Part shown: piece by piece, positions 12,984-24,254 of the stretch
Layout: each line of letters opens with the position of its first letter
How positions within the stretch are numbered: position 1 is the first letter of the stretch
The notes under the pieces: model-generated
What the model was told of the DNA's origin: nothing
What the model saw: the letters and a program-made list of their open reading frames with translations, nothing else
Database searches by the model: none
Position numbers and translations under genes: made by a program
Assembly: GCF_914767665.1 (NCBI RefSeq)
Contig: NC_059505.1
Location: 37,135,506-37,199,505 of the forward strand
Origin: Harmonia axyridis
Taxonomy: Eukaryota; Arthropoda; Insecta; Coleoptera; Coccinellidae
Direction: 5' to 3'
DNA: 64,000 bases

Positions 12984-13698
12984 TGCATAATTATGTGCAT
13001 TTGTGCTCCTTATAGGAATAATGTCAAAATAACTGGTGACAGAGATTCTATAAATTGATGAATTTTCATGAATTTCGTTTGAAAAATCGTTAAATATAAG
13101 GGAAATCGAATTAAAATATCTCTACCTACCAGTTTTTTTCGCCTCAAATGCTGATATCTTTCCAAAATGATATATTTACCTTAACAATTCACATGAAACG
13201 GAATGCTTCAAGATTTGACCAATTTCCATGAAAATATCAACAAAACGCAAAAATACCATCATAAAAGGGCGGTACATACAGGTGTAGTCTATTATTTCCT
13301 CAAATTTCTCGTTAAAAACTTTTCAAATAACCAAATGACTTCTGTAGAGGCTTCTGGCAAACCAAGCTTTCCACTGACACAAAACGATTCCGCTTGAAAA
13401 TATCATAAAATATACATGGAAAAAGGGATATAAATCGCATCTGAATCATCTTTTCTTGCATATTTCCTCTCGATTCGTCCAAATTTCAACATTTCCATTA
13501 AAATATCATCTGACGTTTCCCATTTTCATTCTGTATTTCGACGATTTCATGAATGAGCACAGAATTGGTTAAAATGTCAGAATATTTTGAATAGATTATT
13601 AGATTGATCCTTGATTTTATTATACAGTTATTCATATTTCAAATAGTTCTATTCATCAAGAGCCCTCTAATGGACACAGTAAAAATAATATAAAACCT

Positions 13699-14024
13699 AA
13701 ATATTCTAGAAACGTCAATTGCCGCGGACGTTGCTAGGCCCGTTGCTACCCAAGGACATCGTAGTATTTTCCTATTGGTCGTTCACGTCGACGTGAATCT
13801 GGAAATTCGTCGGGAAATTTCCCAAACTTTATCCGTTCATTCCCAGGTAATCCCGAAAAATCGGGAAACGGGAATATCCGCGGGAGTTAATTCGACATTT
13901 CCTCTTTCTTTCCGTACTTTTAGTTTTTCTCGTATCTCTCACAGAGCCGAGAACACTCGACCGCAAAATCGGTCCAAAATCGTTCGATTTTCGGTGGGAG
14001 GAGCGCTTACGAGTTTAATATAGT
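13699..14024 (+). repeat. GC-richer terminal module of repeat 1
   Basis: Starts AAATATTCTAGAAACGTC and ends GAGCGCTTACGAGTTTAA. It contains CCGCGGACGTTGC, an inverted CCAAT box (CTATTGGTC) and the perfect dyad CACGTCGACGTG. An 82-codon frame (GTG start at 13775) is open in this and the two other copies, but it resembles no family I know and could be a by-product of near identity. Confidence 0.7.
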
Positions 14025-14028
14025 ATAC

Positions 14029-14283
14029 TAGTACGCCCATAGATCTACCTTGTAGGTAGATCAATATATCCTGTAGATCTACCTAATAGGTAGATCAATG
14101 TTGTCCATAGATCTACCTTGTAGGTAGATCAATGTTGCCCACAGATCTACCTTGTAGGTAGATCAATGTTGTCCATAGATCTACCTTGTAGGTAGATCAA
14201 TGTTGCCCATAGATCTACCTTGTAGGTAGATCATCATAGCCCATAGATCTACTTTTTAGGTTGATCAATATAGCCCATAGATC
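14029..14283. repeat. Palindrome array 2 (34-bp units)
   Basis: Same unit as array 1, with one extra unit (seven). It starts directly after the GC-richer module at TATACTAGTACGCCC. Confidence 0.9.
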
Positions 14284-14571
14284 CATATTTTAATTCATTC
14301 ATAAATACTTCCATATCTCCTGTAAAATCGATATCGCACTGAGATAAAGCGAGATACTAAGGATTCATGAATATACGTGTGAGTAACCCGCATCTTGTAT
14401 GTAATTTGAGGATGGGAATAATATCGAATAATTCCTATCAAGTGACAATCAACTCGACCCTTTATAAACTGTATATTTACATGAAACTTCCTGTATATAA
14501 ATGAAAAAAAAACCTGAAGCTTATAATCCGATGGTTCAATATTTCACATTTCTGCATAAAAATCTAATTGG

Positions 14572-15320
14572 TACTCGAAAATAATACACCCTGTATATGA
14601 TCGTCAGTCGCTTACTGTATATCTTCAACAATTATGCAAAAAAAAAAAATATCCTGGATCTAAGATCTCAACTATCAGATTTCAACAGGTTTCATTTCTC
14701 CAGAGTCGTCCAATTGGAGGTCGAAAATTGTGGACTCTGTATAAAAAATATTCATCGCACGTATATCTTCGCAAATTATGCAAGAGAAAACAAATCTAAA
14801 GCTCTTATTCCAATTTTCAGATTTCATAAGGTCTCGATTTTCCAGAAATGTATAATTGGCGCTTGAAAATTGTACACCCTGTATAAGATGGGAAGGAGGG
14901 AATCCCTATTATTTTAAAAAGACCACTGAATTCCTCACCCTGTAAAAATTTTAAATATATGGGTACTGCATATCTTCACGAATTATCTAAAAGTCGACTA
15001 ACACGAAACTATTAATCTAGTTTTCAGATTTTATTGAGTCTAATTTTTCACAAATATATAAATGTATAATTGTTAATCAATTATCAAATATTTCCTCAAT
15101 GATTTCCTCCATGAGAAAGAATACCTGAACTTCTAATTGCCACTCGAAAATAATACACCCTGTATATAATCGTCAATCCCTACCTGTATACCTTCAAGAA
15201 TTATGCAATGAAATGATAACCTATAGAGCTAACATATCAACTATAAGAAAAGTTTTCAGTTCACCAGAGACATCTCGGAAATTGGTACTCGGAAATAGTA
15301 CTCTCTGTATAAACGTTAAT
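14572..15320. repeat. 130-145-bp subrepeats ending in TACACCCTGTATA
   Basis: TACACCCTGTATA or a close variant recurs near 14585, 14730, 14870, 15155 and 15300, each preceded by a CGAAAAT-type segment and followed by a CTTCGCAAATTATG-type segment. The same subrepeats occur in repeats 1 and 3 (near 12380, 12515, 12650; 17335, 17465, 17605). Repeat 2 has more of them, which explains much of its extra length. Confidence 0.7.
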
Positions 15321-15806
15321 CTAGCACGTATAACGGAAAAATACCATCATAAAAGGGCGGTACATACAGTTCCAGTCTATTATTCTCTTGAATATCTCGT
15401 TTAAAACTCCTCAAATATCCAAATGACTCCTGTACCTAGAGACTTCTGTCAAACCAAGCTTTCCACTGACACAAAACGATTCCTCTTGAAAATATCATCA
15501 AATATTCATGGAAAAAAGGATAGAAATCGTATCTGAATTATCTTTTCTTGAATATTTCCTCTCGATTCGTCCAAATTTCAACATTTCCATTAAAATATCA
15601 TCTGACGTTTCATTAATGATTTCGACGATTTTATGAATAAGCACAGAATTGGTTGAAACGTCAGAATATTTCGAATAGATTATTAAATAGAAATCATTCA
15701 CACAGTTGACTAAAAAAACTTTGATCCATTTCATTATTCCAAAGCATTCACCGCCAAATAATAAAAGAATTAATAACTGGAAGAAAAATAAAAAGAATAT
15801 ATCGAC

Positions 15807-15883
15807 CGGCTGAGATTTGAACTTCCAGCGCATAGCCACCACTCCACGACGGTCCGTATCCCTAACCACCCGGCCACAACGCC
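15807..15883 (-). pseudogene. tRNA-like segment in higher-order repeat 2
   Basis: The minus strand has a near-perfect A box TGGCCGGGTGGTTAGGG and a B box AGTTCAAATCTCAGC. The central part differs strongly from the copies in repeats 1 and 3, while the boxes are kept. Confidence 0.5.
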
Positions 15884-16589
15884 TTTGCATTAGGTGCATT
15901 TGTGCTTCTTATAGGAAAAATGTCAAAATAACTGGTGACAGAGATTCTATAAGTTGATGAATTTTCATGAATTTCGTTTAAAAAATTGTTAAATATAAAG
16001 GAAATCGAATTAAAATATCTCTACCTACCGATTTCCTTGCCTTAAAATGCTGATATTTGTTCAAAATGATATATTTACGTATGTCCTTGACAATTCACAT
16101 GAAACGGAATGCTTCAAAATTTGACGAATTTCCATGAAAATCTCAACAAAACGTAAAAATACCATCATAAAAGGGCGGTACATACAGTTGTACTCTATTA
16201 TTTCCTCAAATTTCTCGTTAAAAACTTCTCAAATAACCAACTGACTCCTGGTAGAGGCTTCTGGCAAACCAAGCTTCCCACGGACTAAAAACGATTTCAT
16301 TCGAAAATATCATCAAATATACATGGAAAAAGGGATATAAATCGTATCTGAACATCTTTTCTTGCATATTTCCTCTCGATGCGTCCAAATTTCAACATTT
16401 CACGGCATGAATAAATTTTGACATTTGTCGTCTTCTGTCCAAGTATTGACTTATTGCAGCTTCTAAAATTCGAAAAGCATCCATCGGGGCATATTTAGTA
16501 TCGATATTTTAGTCAAATATGGAATTTCTGTAATTGAATCGATATAATTAACTGAATTGATCATTATTTCCGGTTCGATCGACAATTAG

Positions 16590-16914
16590 AAATATTCTAG
16601 AAACGTCAATTGCCGCGGACGTTGCTAGGCCCGTTGCTACCCAAGGACATCGTAGTATTTTCCTATTGGTCGTTCACGTCGACGTGAATCTGGAAATTCG
16701 TCGGGAAATTTCCCAAACTTTATCCGTTCATTCCCAGGTAATCCCGAAAAATCGGGAAACGGGAATATCCGCGTTAGTTAATTCGACATTTTCTCTTTCT
16801 TTCCGTACTTTTAGTTTTTCTCGTATCTCTCCCAGAGCCGAGAACACTCGACCGCAAAATCGGTCCAAAATCGTTCGATTTTCGGTGGGAGGAGCGCTTA
16901 CGAGTTTAATATAG
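16590..16914 (+). repeat. GC-richer terminal module of repeat 2
   Basis: Differs from the copy at 13699-14024 by only a handful of bases (for example GCGTTAG for GCGGGAG) although the sequence just before it (about 16390-16590) is unrelated to repeat 1. Confidence 0.7.
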
Positions 16915-16923
16915 TATAGACTA

Positions 16924-17145
16924 GTACGCCCATAGATCTACCTTGTAGGTAGATCAATATATCCTGTAGATCTACCTAATAGGTAGATCAATGTTGTCCA
17001 TAGATCTACCTTGTAGGTAGATCAATGTTGCCCACAGATCTACCTTGTAGATAGATCAATGTTGTCCATAGATCTACCTTGTAGGTAGATCATCATAGCC
17101 CATAGATCTACCTTTTAGGTTGATCAATATAGCCCATAGATCCAT
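16924..17145. repeat. Palindrome array 3 (34-bp units)
   Basis: Six units as in array 1. One stem is damaged (GTAGATAGATC). Confidence 0.9.
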
Positions 17146-17851
17146 ATTTTAATTCATTCATAAATACTTCCATATCTCCTGTAAAATCGATATCGCACTG
17201 TATAAAAAATATTCATCGCACGTATATCTTCGCAAATTATGCAAGAGAAAACAAATCTAAAGCTCTTATTCCAATTTCCAGATTTCATAAGGTCTCGATT
17301 TTCCAGAAATGTATAATTGGCGCTTGAAAATTGTACACCCTGTATATAATCGTCAATCCCCACCTGTATACCTTCAAGAATTATGCAATTGAATGATAAC
17401 CTATAGAGCTAACATGACAACTATAAGAAAAGTTTTCAGTTCTCCAGAGACATCTCGGAAATTGTACACTCTGTATAAACGTTATTCATCGCACGTATAT
17501 CTTCGCAATTAATGTGAGAGAAATCTAACTTGAAATTTCAATTTTCAGATTTCATAAGTTTTCAATTTTACAGAAAAGCATAATTGGCGCTCGGAAATTG
17601 TACACCCTGTATAATATGGTCAATCTATCGAAAAACCTCCAATAGGCAACTTGAAAAAAAACAATGTATAATCGTTATTCTTATATGTACTTTGAAAATC
17701 GGAAAAACATAATTATATGTGTATACTACGAAATCATTCACACAATAGACTAAACAAAAAATTGATCCATTTCAATAATCCGAAGCATTCACCGCCAAAT
17801 AATATAAAAATTAATAACTGGCGAAAAATTAAGAAAAAAAAAATTATCACC

Positions 17852-17933
17852 TGCTGCAAGATTTGAACTCGCATCCCAAAAGAGACCTCAGATTGTACGA
17901 CCGCATCCCTAACGACCCAGCCACAATGCCTTT
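17852..17933 (-). pseudogene. tRNA-like segment in higher-order repeat 3
   Basis: Nearly identical to 12903-12983. The A-box region reads TGGCTGGGTCGTTAGG and the T-arm is unchanged. Confidence 0.5.
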
Positions 17934-18644
17934 GCATAATTAGGTGCATTTGTGCTTCTTATAGAAATGTCAAAATAACTGGTGACAGAGATTCTATAAA
18001 TTGATGAATTTTCATGAATTTCGTTTAAAAAATCGTTAAATATAAAGGAAATCGAATTAAAATATCTCTACCTACCAGTTTTCTTCGCCTCAAATGCTGA
18101 TATCTTTCCAAAATGATATATTTACCTTGACAATTCACATGAAACGGAATGCTTCAAGATTTGACCAATTTCCATGAAAATATCAACAAAACGCAAAAAT
18201 ACCATCATAAAAGGGCGGTACATACAGGTGTAGTCTATTATTTCCTCAAATTTCTCGTTAAAAACTTTTCAAATAACCAAATGACTCCTGTAGAGGCTTC
18301 TGGCAAACCAAGCTTTCCACTGACACAAAACGATTCCGCTTGAAAATATCATAAAATATACATGGAAAAAGGGATATAAATCGCATCTGATTCATCTTTT
18401 CCTGCATATTTCCTCTCGATTCGTCCAAATTTCAACATTTCCATTAAAATATCATCTGACGTTTCCCATTTTCATTCTGTATTTCGACGATTTCATGAAT
18501 GAGCACAGAATTGGTTAAAACGTCAGAATATTTTGAATAGATTATTAGATTGATCCTTGATTTTATTATACAGTTATTCATATTTCAAATAGTTCTATTC
18601 ATCAAGAGCCCTCTAATGGACACAGTAAAAATAATATAAAACCT

Positions 18645-18970
18645 AAATATTCTAGAAACGTCAATTGCCGCGGACGTTGCTAGGCCCGTTGCTACCCAAG
18701 GACATCGTAGTATTTTCCTATTGGTCGTTCACGTCGACGTGAATCTGGAAATTCGTCGGGAAATTTCCCAAACTTTATCCGTTCATTCCCAGGTAATCCC
18801 GAAAAATCGGGAAACGGGAATATCCGCGGGAGTTAATTCGACATTTTCTCTTTCTTCCCGTACTTTTAGTTTTTCTCGTATCTCTCCCAGAGCCGAGAAC
18901 ACTCGACCGCAAAATCGGTCCAAAATCGTTCGATTTTCGGTGGGAGGAGCGCTTACGAGTTTAATATAGT
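18645..18970 (+). repeat. GC-richer terminal module of repeat 3
   Basis: Third copy of the module. It is followed directly by the right half of the P-like MITE (ATCGAATGAAATACATTTA) rather than by another palindrome array, which marks the end of the expansion. Confidence 0.7.
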
Positions 18971-19255
18971 ATAGATTATATCGAATGAAATACATTTATT
19001 TGAGTGATTCCCGATTAAATATGCAACTTTGAATATTTGGAATTAAATATTTTTCCTAATTGTCGAATTTATAATAAGCAGAATATTTATTTTCTTTATC
19101 TACCTGCTGAAGTTCAAGGTTTGGCAACTTTTGCTCTCCTAATGTCATCGGTTGTTTCACGTCGTTTGGCGGGCTTGAAGTTTGTTTTCTGAATTTCCGA
19201 TATATTTAGGTATTTATTTCTATATATTTTGAGTTAATATGAACTTTGATTCGCT

Positions 19256-19330
19256 ATGGGACATAAGAAGTGCGTTCTTTGTGGAGAAACTCACGAATTG
19301 AGTGAAATATCGTATCACTCGAGGTATCAC
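19256..19330 (+). pseudogene. N-terminal remnant of a THAP-like zinc finger
   Basis: The ATG at 19256 opens MGHKKCVLCGETHELSEI and then SYHSR. A Cys-x2-Cys pair within ~10 residues of the start, followed by a Ser-x-His, is how THAP domains of P-type transposases begin. The His-to-C-terminal rest is absent. Similar starts occur at 25317, 57200 and 62467 in the short copies. Confidence 0.5.
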
Positions 19331-19431
19331 ATAAATTTTTTTATTTCCGCGCGCATCATGTAAAATTTGATAGTTCATGTTGGAAACAAAATTTGCTTAC
19401 TGAAAATGACATAATAATATGCTCCCTTGAG

Positions 19432-19548
19432 TAACATTCTTCCAATATATATTTTGAATTTTCGATCGGAAATTGCAAAAATTCCAGGTCAGGAGTCAGC
19501 AAATTTTCCCTGAACGATTCAAAGGAAAAACACCAACCAGTAACTATA
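19432..19548. other. Short intronic spacer
   Basis: Nothing recognised between the expanded element and the next inverted-repeat element. Confidence 0.5.
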
Positions 19549-21492
19549 CAGGGTGAGTCTTTGACTTGTACATATATTTTAACCCAAGATTCCTGAGGTC
19601 AAAAGAAACACTTTTTTCCTTTACCATTTTTTCCGATTCGGCCCGGTTAAAAAGATACAGGCTGTTGAAAATCGTTAAAAAAATGTGATTTTCGGCTATA
19701 TCTCGTAAATGGTTGTATCGAAGGAAATGATTTTTGAAATATAGCTTTTTTTTGATGTGATACATCTTCTCCGAACACCAGATTCCATACACATTCTTCT
19801 GTTTCTTTGTTATGAACATAACATACCATAAAAATACCAGAAATTCGAAGAAACCAACTCTTAATAATAATTTGAACGTTCATTGAAGAATATTTGGCTA
19901 ATTTGAAAAATAAAAGTATTCTTCATATTTTCTCGTACAAAGCGCCGTTTTCGAATAACTTGATCTTAAAAAAAAAAAATTATCTGTGAAATTCAAAAAA
20001 TTGGGTACTTTGGCTGAATGCAACTCTGTTCTATTGTGGAAAAAAAACCACAGAAATGAATATTTACTATGAAGTCATGTCTCAGATTTAAGAATTGAAG
20101 TACTAGCCAACTTAGTTTGAAAATGAAGTTATTTGAATAAGCTCACCTCAACTCCTCGATTTGATTAAAAATCACTGAGCTTTGGCACAGCTCTGATAAT
20201 AAGAAGATACTTCACTAAAATCAACATTCTTTTTGAAAAGTCCAGATTATTCATAAAACCCATGTTTAAAAAAGTTTTCACAAAATAGTCCCATTATAAT
20301 GACAACAATCAATATCCCACTAAAGACTGCTGCTATCGAACAATACTGTATTCTTCTTCGGCTCATTCAAACTCACATCGAAACATATCACTAGGACTAG
20401 GTACATACTAGACAAATTTTCATGTGATTGAGATTGAATACTTTTATTCTTTTGCTATTCCATAAATTCATCCTAAGAGCTTATGATTGACATACTTCCA
20501 AGAGGGCCATAATTGTTTTAATGTGAAAACAAATTAGGTGAGTTGAAAGAAACCAAATATTCTATTGTGGATATTTACATTGAATACTTCTCATTTATTT
20601 TCAATGCCAAAATCAAGATGAATTAAGTAGTAAAGTTGGCTATAATGTAGGTACACATTAACAACAAATTTGATTACAAGTGGAGTCTAACATTTTCCAT
20701 TGATTACAGAGCCAGAATATTTTACATATTTCCATATTTTCATACTGATGGTTTCAAAAATATTGATGCATTTCAATATTTTTATGAGATAGTTGGAACA
20801 AATCAAATGCTTCATTTCATAACAAATATCTTATAACAATAACAGTGTAAACTGTAAATGAAAATTTTAGGTTAGAACTTAGAACATAGATTATTCGAAC
20901 CGAACTGCTGTGTTTATATTTGGCATCACTCGAAATTTGAAATTCAAACTTAAAACCACAGATTACTATAGTCTGTGTTAGATCTTTCATAGATGAATAT
21001 TATTTATTTGAGATTTTAAGGTTAATTCTTGCACGAAAAATAAACAACGATATCATATAAATGAAATATAATGAATGAATGGATATGAGTATCAGAGCTA
21101 ATATGGGTGGTAGCGAGCTCAATTCGTTATAATTATCGAAAATGAAATAGAAATCAAGAGAAGAATATTTAATCTTTAGCGTCAACGAAATTGGAATAAC
21201 TCATTTATTTGATTATAAACACTACTTTGTTCAACAAATGGAATGTTAAACGTGAGTTTATGATGGTTTTTCTAATTTAGTAGCTTATTTCCAAGGTTCA
21301 AGAGGTATATCTTATGCTTGAGAAAACTTCAGTGTTCCGGTTTTCAGGGGTGAATTAGCTCATTTTGAAAATTTAAAATGGCTATATCTTTTTAACAGGG
21401 CCGAATCGGAAAAAATGGTAAATGAAAAAAGTGTTTCTTTTGACCTCAAGAACCTTCGGTTAAAATATATGTACAAGTCAAAGACTCACCCT
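19549..21492. mobile_element. 1.94-kb TA-flanked element with ~115-bp inverted ends (CAGGGTGAGTC family)
   Basis: The left end is CAGGGTGAGTCTTTGACTTG, and the right end read in reverse is the same. The match continues ~115 bp, through TTTTTTCCGATTCGGCCC. TA lies on both sides. The interior is AT-rich without a transposase. Fragments of the right end recur at 27935-28003 and 56490-56672. Confidence 0.7.
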
Positions 21493-22574
21493 GTATATTC
21501 TATGATTAAGTTTATCAGTTTCTTACGCGACTTCGGTATTTTCGGAACTTTCGCTTTCCTCTGTGCAATTTTCCTCATTTTCCTTGTCTGTACATTAGTC
21601 AACAATGATAAGCCTTTTACAACGTCATTGTTGATTAAACACTGCAACTTGATTTAAATTCTTGATTCTTGGAACAATGTTGTTCGTTTCAAATTATCTT
21701 TAAAGGTGTAGTTCTGAAGAATTCGTGGATTGTGAACTGGTTAAGATACAGGTTTCTGTTATGGTTGTGCTATTAATAACGTACGAAAATTACTTTGAGT
21801 TAATTTTATTGGAAATTAATAGAGCAAGTATAATTTACTGGTTGACGAATTTGGAAAAGATTATGCACATTAGTGAACTCAAGAAGATGTAAAATTTCTA
21901 TGAAACCACAAACAAGATAAATAAGAATGATAGATATGTTGAGACGTTATTAGTTTAGAGAAACATTATCTAAAACTGGTTTTATTCTTTGAGTACAGTT
22001 CTTAACTGGTTCTGAATGAAATTGTTTCAATCTCACTTGTTTGTTCTATTTAATTTTAGTTAATTTTTACTGCTGAAATTTTTGGTTTAACCTCATTGAA
22101 AAATCTTCACCAATTGGATTAGAAAACATTTCTTTAAAGTTAGTAGCCTAAAATCGGTTGACTCGTCGGTTGATTCACAACTCATAAACAAAAGGTATTG
22201 CCCAGCTGATAATAGAGACCTAGATAATACAAAAAAATATTCGTCGGTTCCATTATCTGTCCCTATAAATATTTATAAGAGAAAATGATAAAGTTTTTGT
22301 TACTAGGCGCAAGTGGTTGAAGAATTTCATTCACACAGATATTAAAAAAACCCGTTCTACAGAACCAACATATGCGTACAACTGATATTCAGATAGACCA
22401 CCCAGAGGTCACAAGTATAAGGGATAAAATCACATCTTACCCTCACACTAGGGAATACGGGTTCTTTGAAATTGGATCAAACTTGGCATTGTCTCGACAT
22501 TTACGGCATGTCAATATATTTTATGAGATTCCTTCTCGACCTTTAGACCTCTTGCACCTCAGTTATTACCTCTG
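21493..22574. other. AT-rich intron, nothing recognised
   Basis: No coding, repeat or RNA signal that I can support. Confidence 0.5.
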
Positions 22575-22624
22575 CTTGACTGAATAAAATGGGTACTAAC
22601 TTATCACCCTGCGGAAACCCAAGC
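22575..22624 (-). pseudogene. Reverse-transcriptase motif fragment, copy 1
   Basis: The minus strand reads LGFPQGDKLVPILF, the PQG(D) motif of reverse transcriptases of non-LTR type. The frame soon ends in both directions. A second, more degraded copy lies ~150 bp upstream on + coordinates. Confidence 0.45.
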
Positions 22625-22739
22625 TACATGCTCCAAAGGTTTTTTCTCAGGTCCTTTTCACAATAGAATAACAAAAATATGCAATAGTTTGATTTCACTA
22701 AATAATAGCATTTGTAACAGTAAATATCTCTACTTGCAG

Positions 22740-22785
22740 AATTGAATGGGCCCTAACTTATCACCTTGCGTCAACCCAAGTTCAG
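22740..22785 (-). pseudogene. Reverse-transcriptase motif fragment, copy 2
   Basis: The minus strand reads LGLTQGDKLGPIQF, clearly related to the copy at 22575-22624 but with Pro and Leu of the motif lost. Confidence 0.4.
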
Positions 22786-23374
22786 TTATCCAAAGAAATT
22801 TTTCAATGAATAACGTACGATTTCTTTTCAGTTTATAGTTATTCCTAACAATGAAATCTAAAATAATGAAACTTTTTTACTGTTCACTTTATTATCGAAC
22901 CAATAGCGTGAATTGATTCTATTCATAAACGCAGATATTTCCTATGGTATTTGAATCATTACACAATTATTCATGTGCCAATCGGACCACACAACTGTAT
23001 TATTAAAAATTCAAGCACAATATCGAAGTCGAGTTGAACTTGAAACTTTTTGAGATCATTTCCGGTTCAAAATTCGAAAAATACAGATAGTGACGAAATG
23101 ATAGTGTGATCGGTTCGCAGAACGATCGCTTAAAAATAATTACCAGATGACGAAAGTGCATCTCTTTGTGTTGTAACTATGTATTCGATTGCAAACTTTC
23201 TTATTGCGAAAATTATGCATTCCTATTTTGTGAAATTCTGAATATGCACATTCGGATTAGCTTATCTAATTTGAAAGCGAGTTGATTGCATTGATGAATT
23301 GATTTAATTGATGGAATAATTTGAATATTTACACAATTTTTGACAAGTATCTTTACGATATTGAATTCCTTCCA
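22786..23374. other. AT-rich intron, nothing recognised
   Basis: No supported feature. Confidence 0.5.
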
Positions 23375-24254
23375 TATTCGAGGTATATAACTTTAAGTTG
23401 GCATTACTGTTCAAGATGGCGACCGATTTAACAGCTGTCAAGTGATTTATTCTCAACGCTTGCAAATAATGCAATTTTATCTCGAAAATAATGGTTCTGT
23501 GCGGAATACGTATCGCGCACTACGTCCATTTTATTTTGTTTAGCGATGAAGCGCACTTCTGGTTGAATGGCTACGTCAACAAACAAAACTGCCGCATTTG
23601 GAGTGAAGCTAATCCTCAAGTGTATGTCGAAACACCGTTACATCCAGAAAAACTGACTGTTTGGTGCGCTTTATGGGCTGGTGGAATCATTGGTCTGTAC
23701 TTCTTCAGAAATGATGATGGCCAGAACGTCACAGTTAATAGTGATCGGTATAGAGCCATAATTACTAACTTTTTCATTCCTGAATTGAACAACCATGATG
23801 TCCAGGAGCTGTGGTTCCAACAAGACTGCGCAACATGTCACACAGCTCGTGCCACAATCGATTTTTTGAAAGACACGTTTGGTGACCGCCTAGTTTCACG
23901 TTTTGGACCTGTGAATTGGACTCCAAGATCTTGTGATTTAACACCGCTACACTACTTTCTGTGGGGCTATGTAAAGTCATTGGTCTATGCGGATAAGCCA
24001 CAAACCCTTGACCATTTGGAAGACAACATTCGCCGTGTTATTGCCGATATACGGCCACAAATGTTGGAAAAAGTCATCGAAAATTCCAGATTGGACTATA
24101 TCCGAGCCAGCCGTGGCGGTCATATGCCAGAAATCATATTTAAAATCTAATGCCACAAGATTATCTTGCGGATAAATAAAATTCATTTCAATCGAATAAT
24201 CCATCGTTGTTTTATTGCAATTTAAAGTTCTATAGCTCTAAAAAAACACCCTCT
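23375..24254 (+). mobile_element. Rosa-type (DD41D) Tc1/mariner element, internally deleted, copy 1
   Basis: A 219-codon frame (23491-24150) covers the catalytic domain: LFSDEAHFWLNGY with the first Asp, then WFQQDCATCHTAR with the second, and RSCDLTPLHYFLWGYV, where the third catalytic Asp has become His. Intact relatives here have 41 residues between the second and third Asp, the spacing of the rosa group. The N-terminal helix-turn-helix part is missing: sequence coding QRLQIMQF, NNGSVRNTYRALRP is joined directly to FILFSDEA. The left terminal repeat is eroded; the right one ends AAAACACCCTC/TA. It is a dead, non-autonomous copy. Confidence 0.85.

Larger units (their letters stand above)
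11845..19431 (+). mobile_element. 7.6-kb P-superfamily-like element expanded by three higher-order repeats
   Basis: The left 120 bases (CATAGAGTAATAAACATGG... to about 11970) and the right ~460 bases (18970-19431) are the two halves of the ~590-bp MITE found complete at 24900, 39669, 56790 and 62048. In those copies the halves are contiguous; here about 7 kb sits between them at AATGTATA|CTAGTACGCCC. The insert has three head-to-tail repeats starting near 11976, 14028 and 16921 (about 2.05, 2.9 and 2.05 kb). Repeats 1 and 3 are nearly identical; repeat 2 carries ~840 bp extra near 14340-15200 and is more diverged. The right tip breaks off after GCTCCCT, and no target duplication is visible (left flank TGTGAAAT). 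The 60-130-codon frames inside repeat in each unit and show no known domain. Confidence 0.75.

Noticed and set aside
12785..13000. 71-codon minus-strand frame as a gene (repeated at 17734)
   Set aside because: It spans the tRNA-like segment of the satellite and repeats only because the unit does.
13775..14023. 82-codon frame recurring in three repeats as a protein gene
   Set aside because: The copies are nearly identical at DNA level, so the shared frame is no independent evidence; no domain recognised. Kept only as part of the module.
11845..19431. CRISPR array, because of regularly spaced palindromes
   Set aside because: Units are simple 34-bp tandem repeats without unique spacers, in an animal genome.
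23491..24150. Functional transposase
   Set aside because: Lacks the DNA-binding domain and has His in place of the third catalytic Asp.
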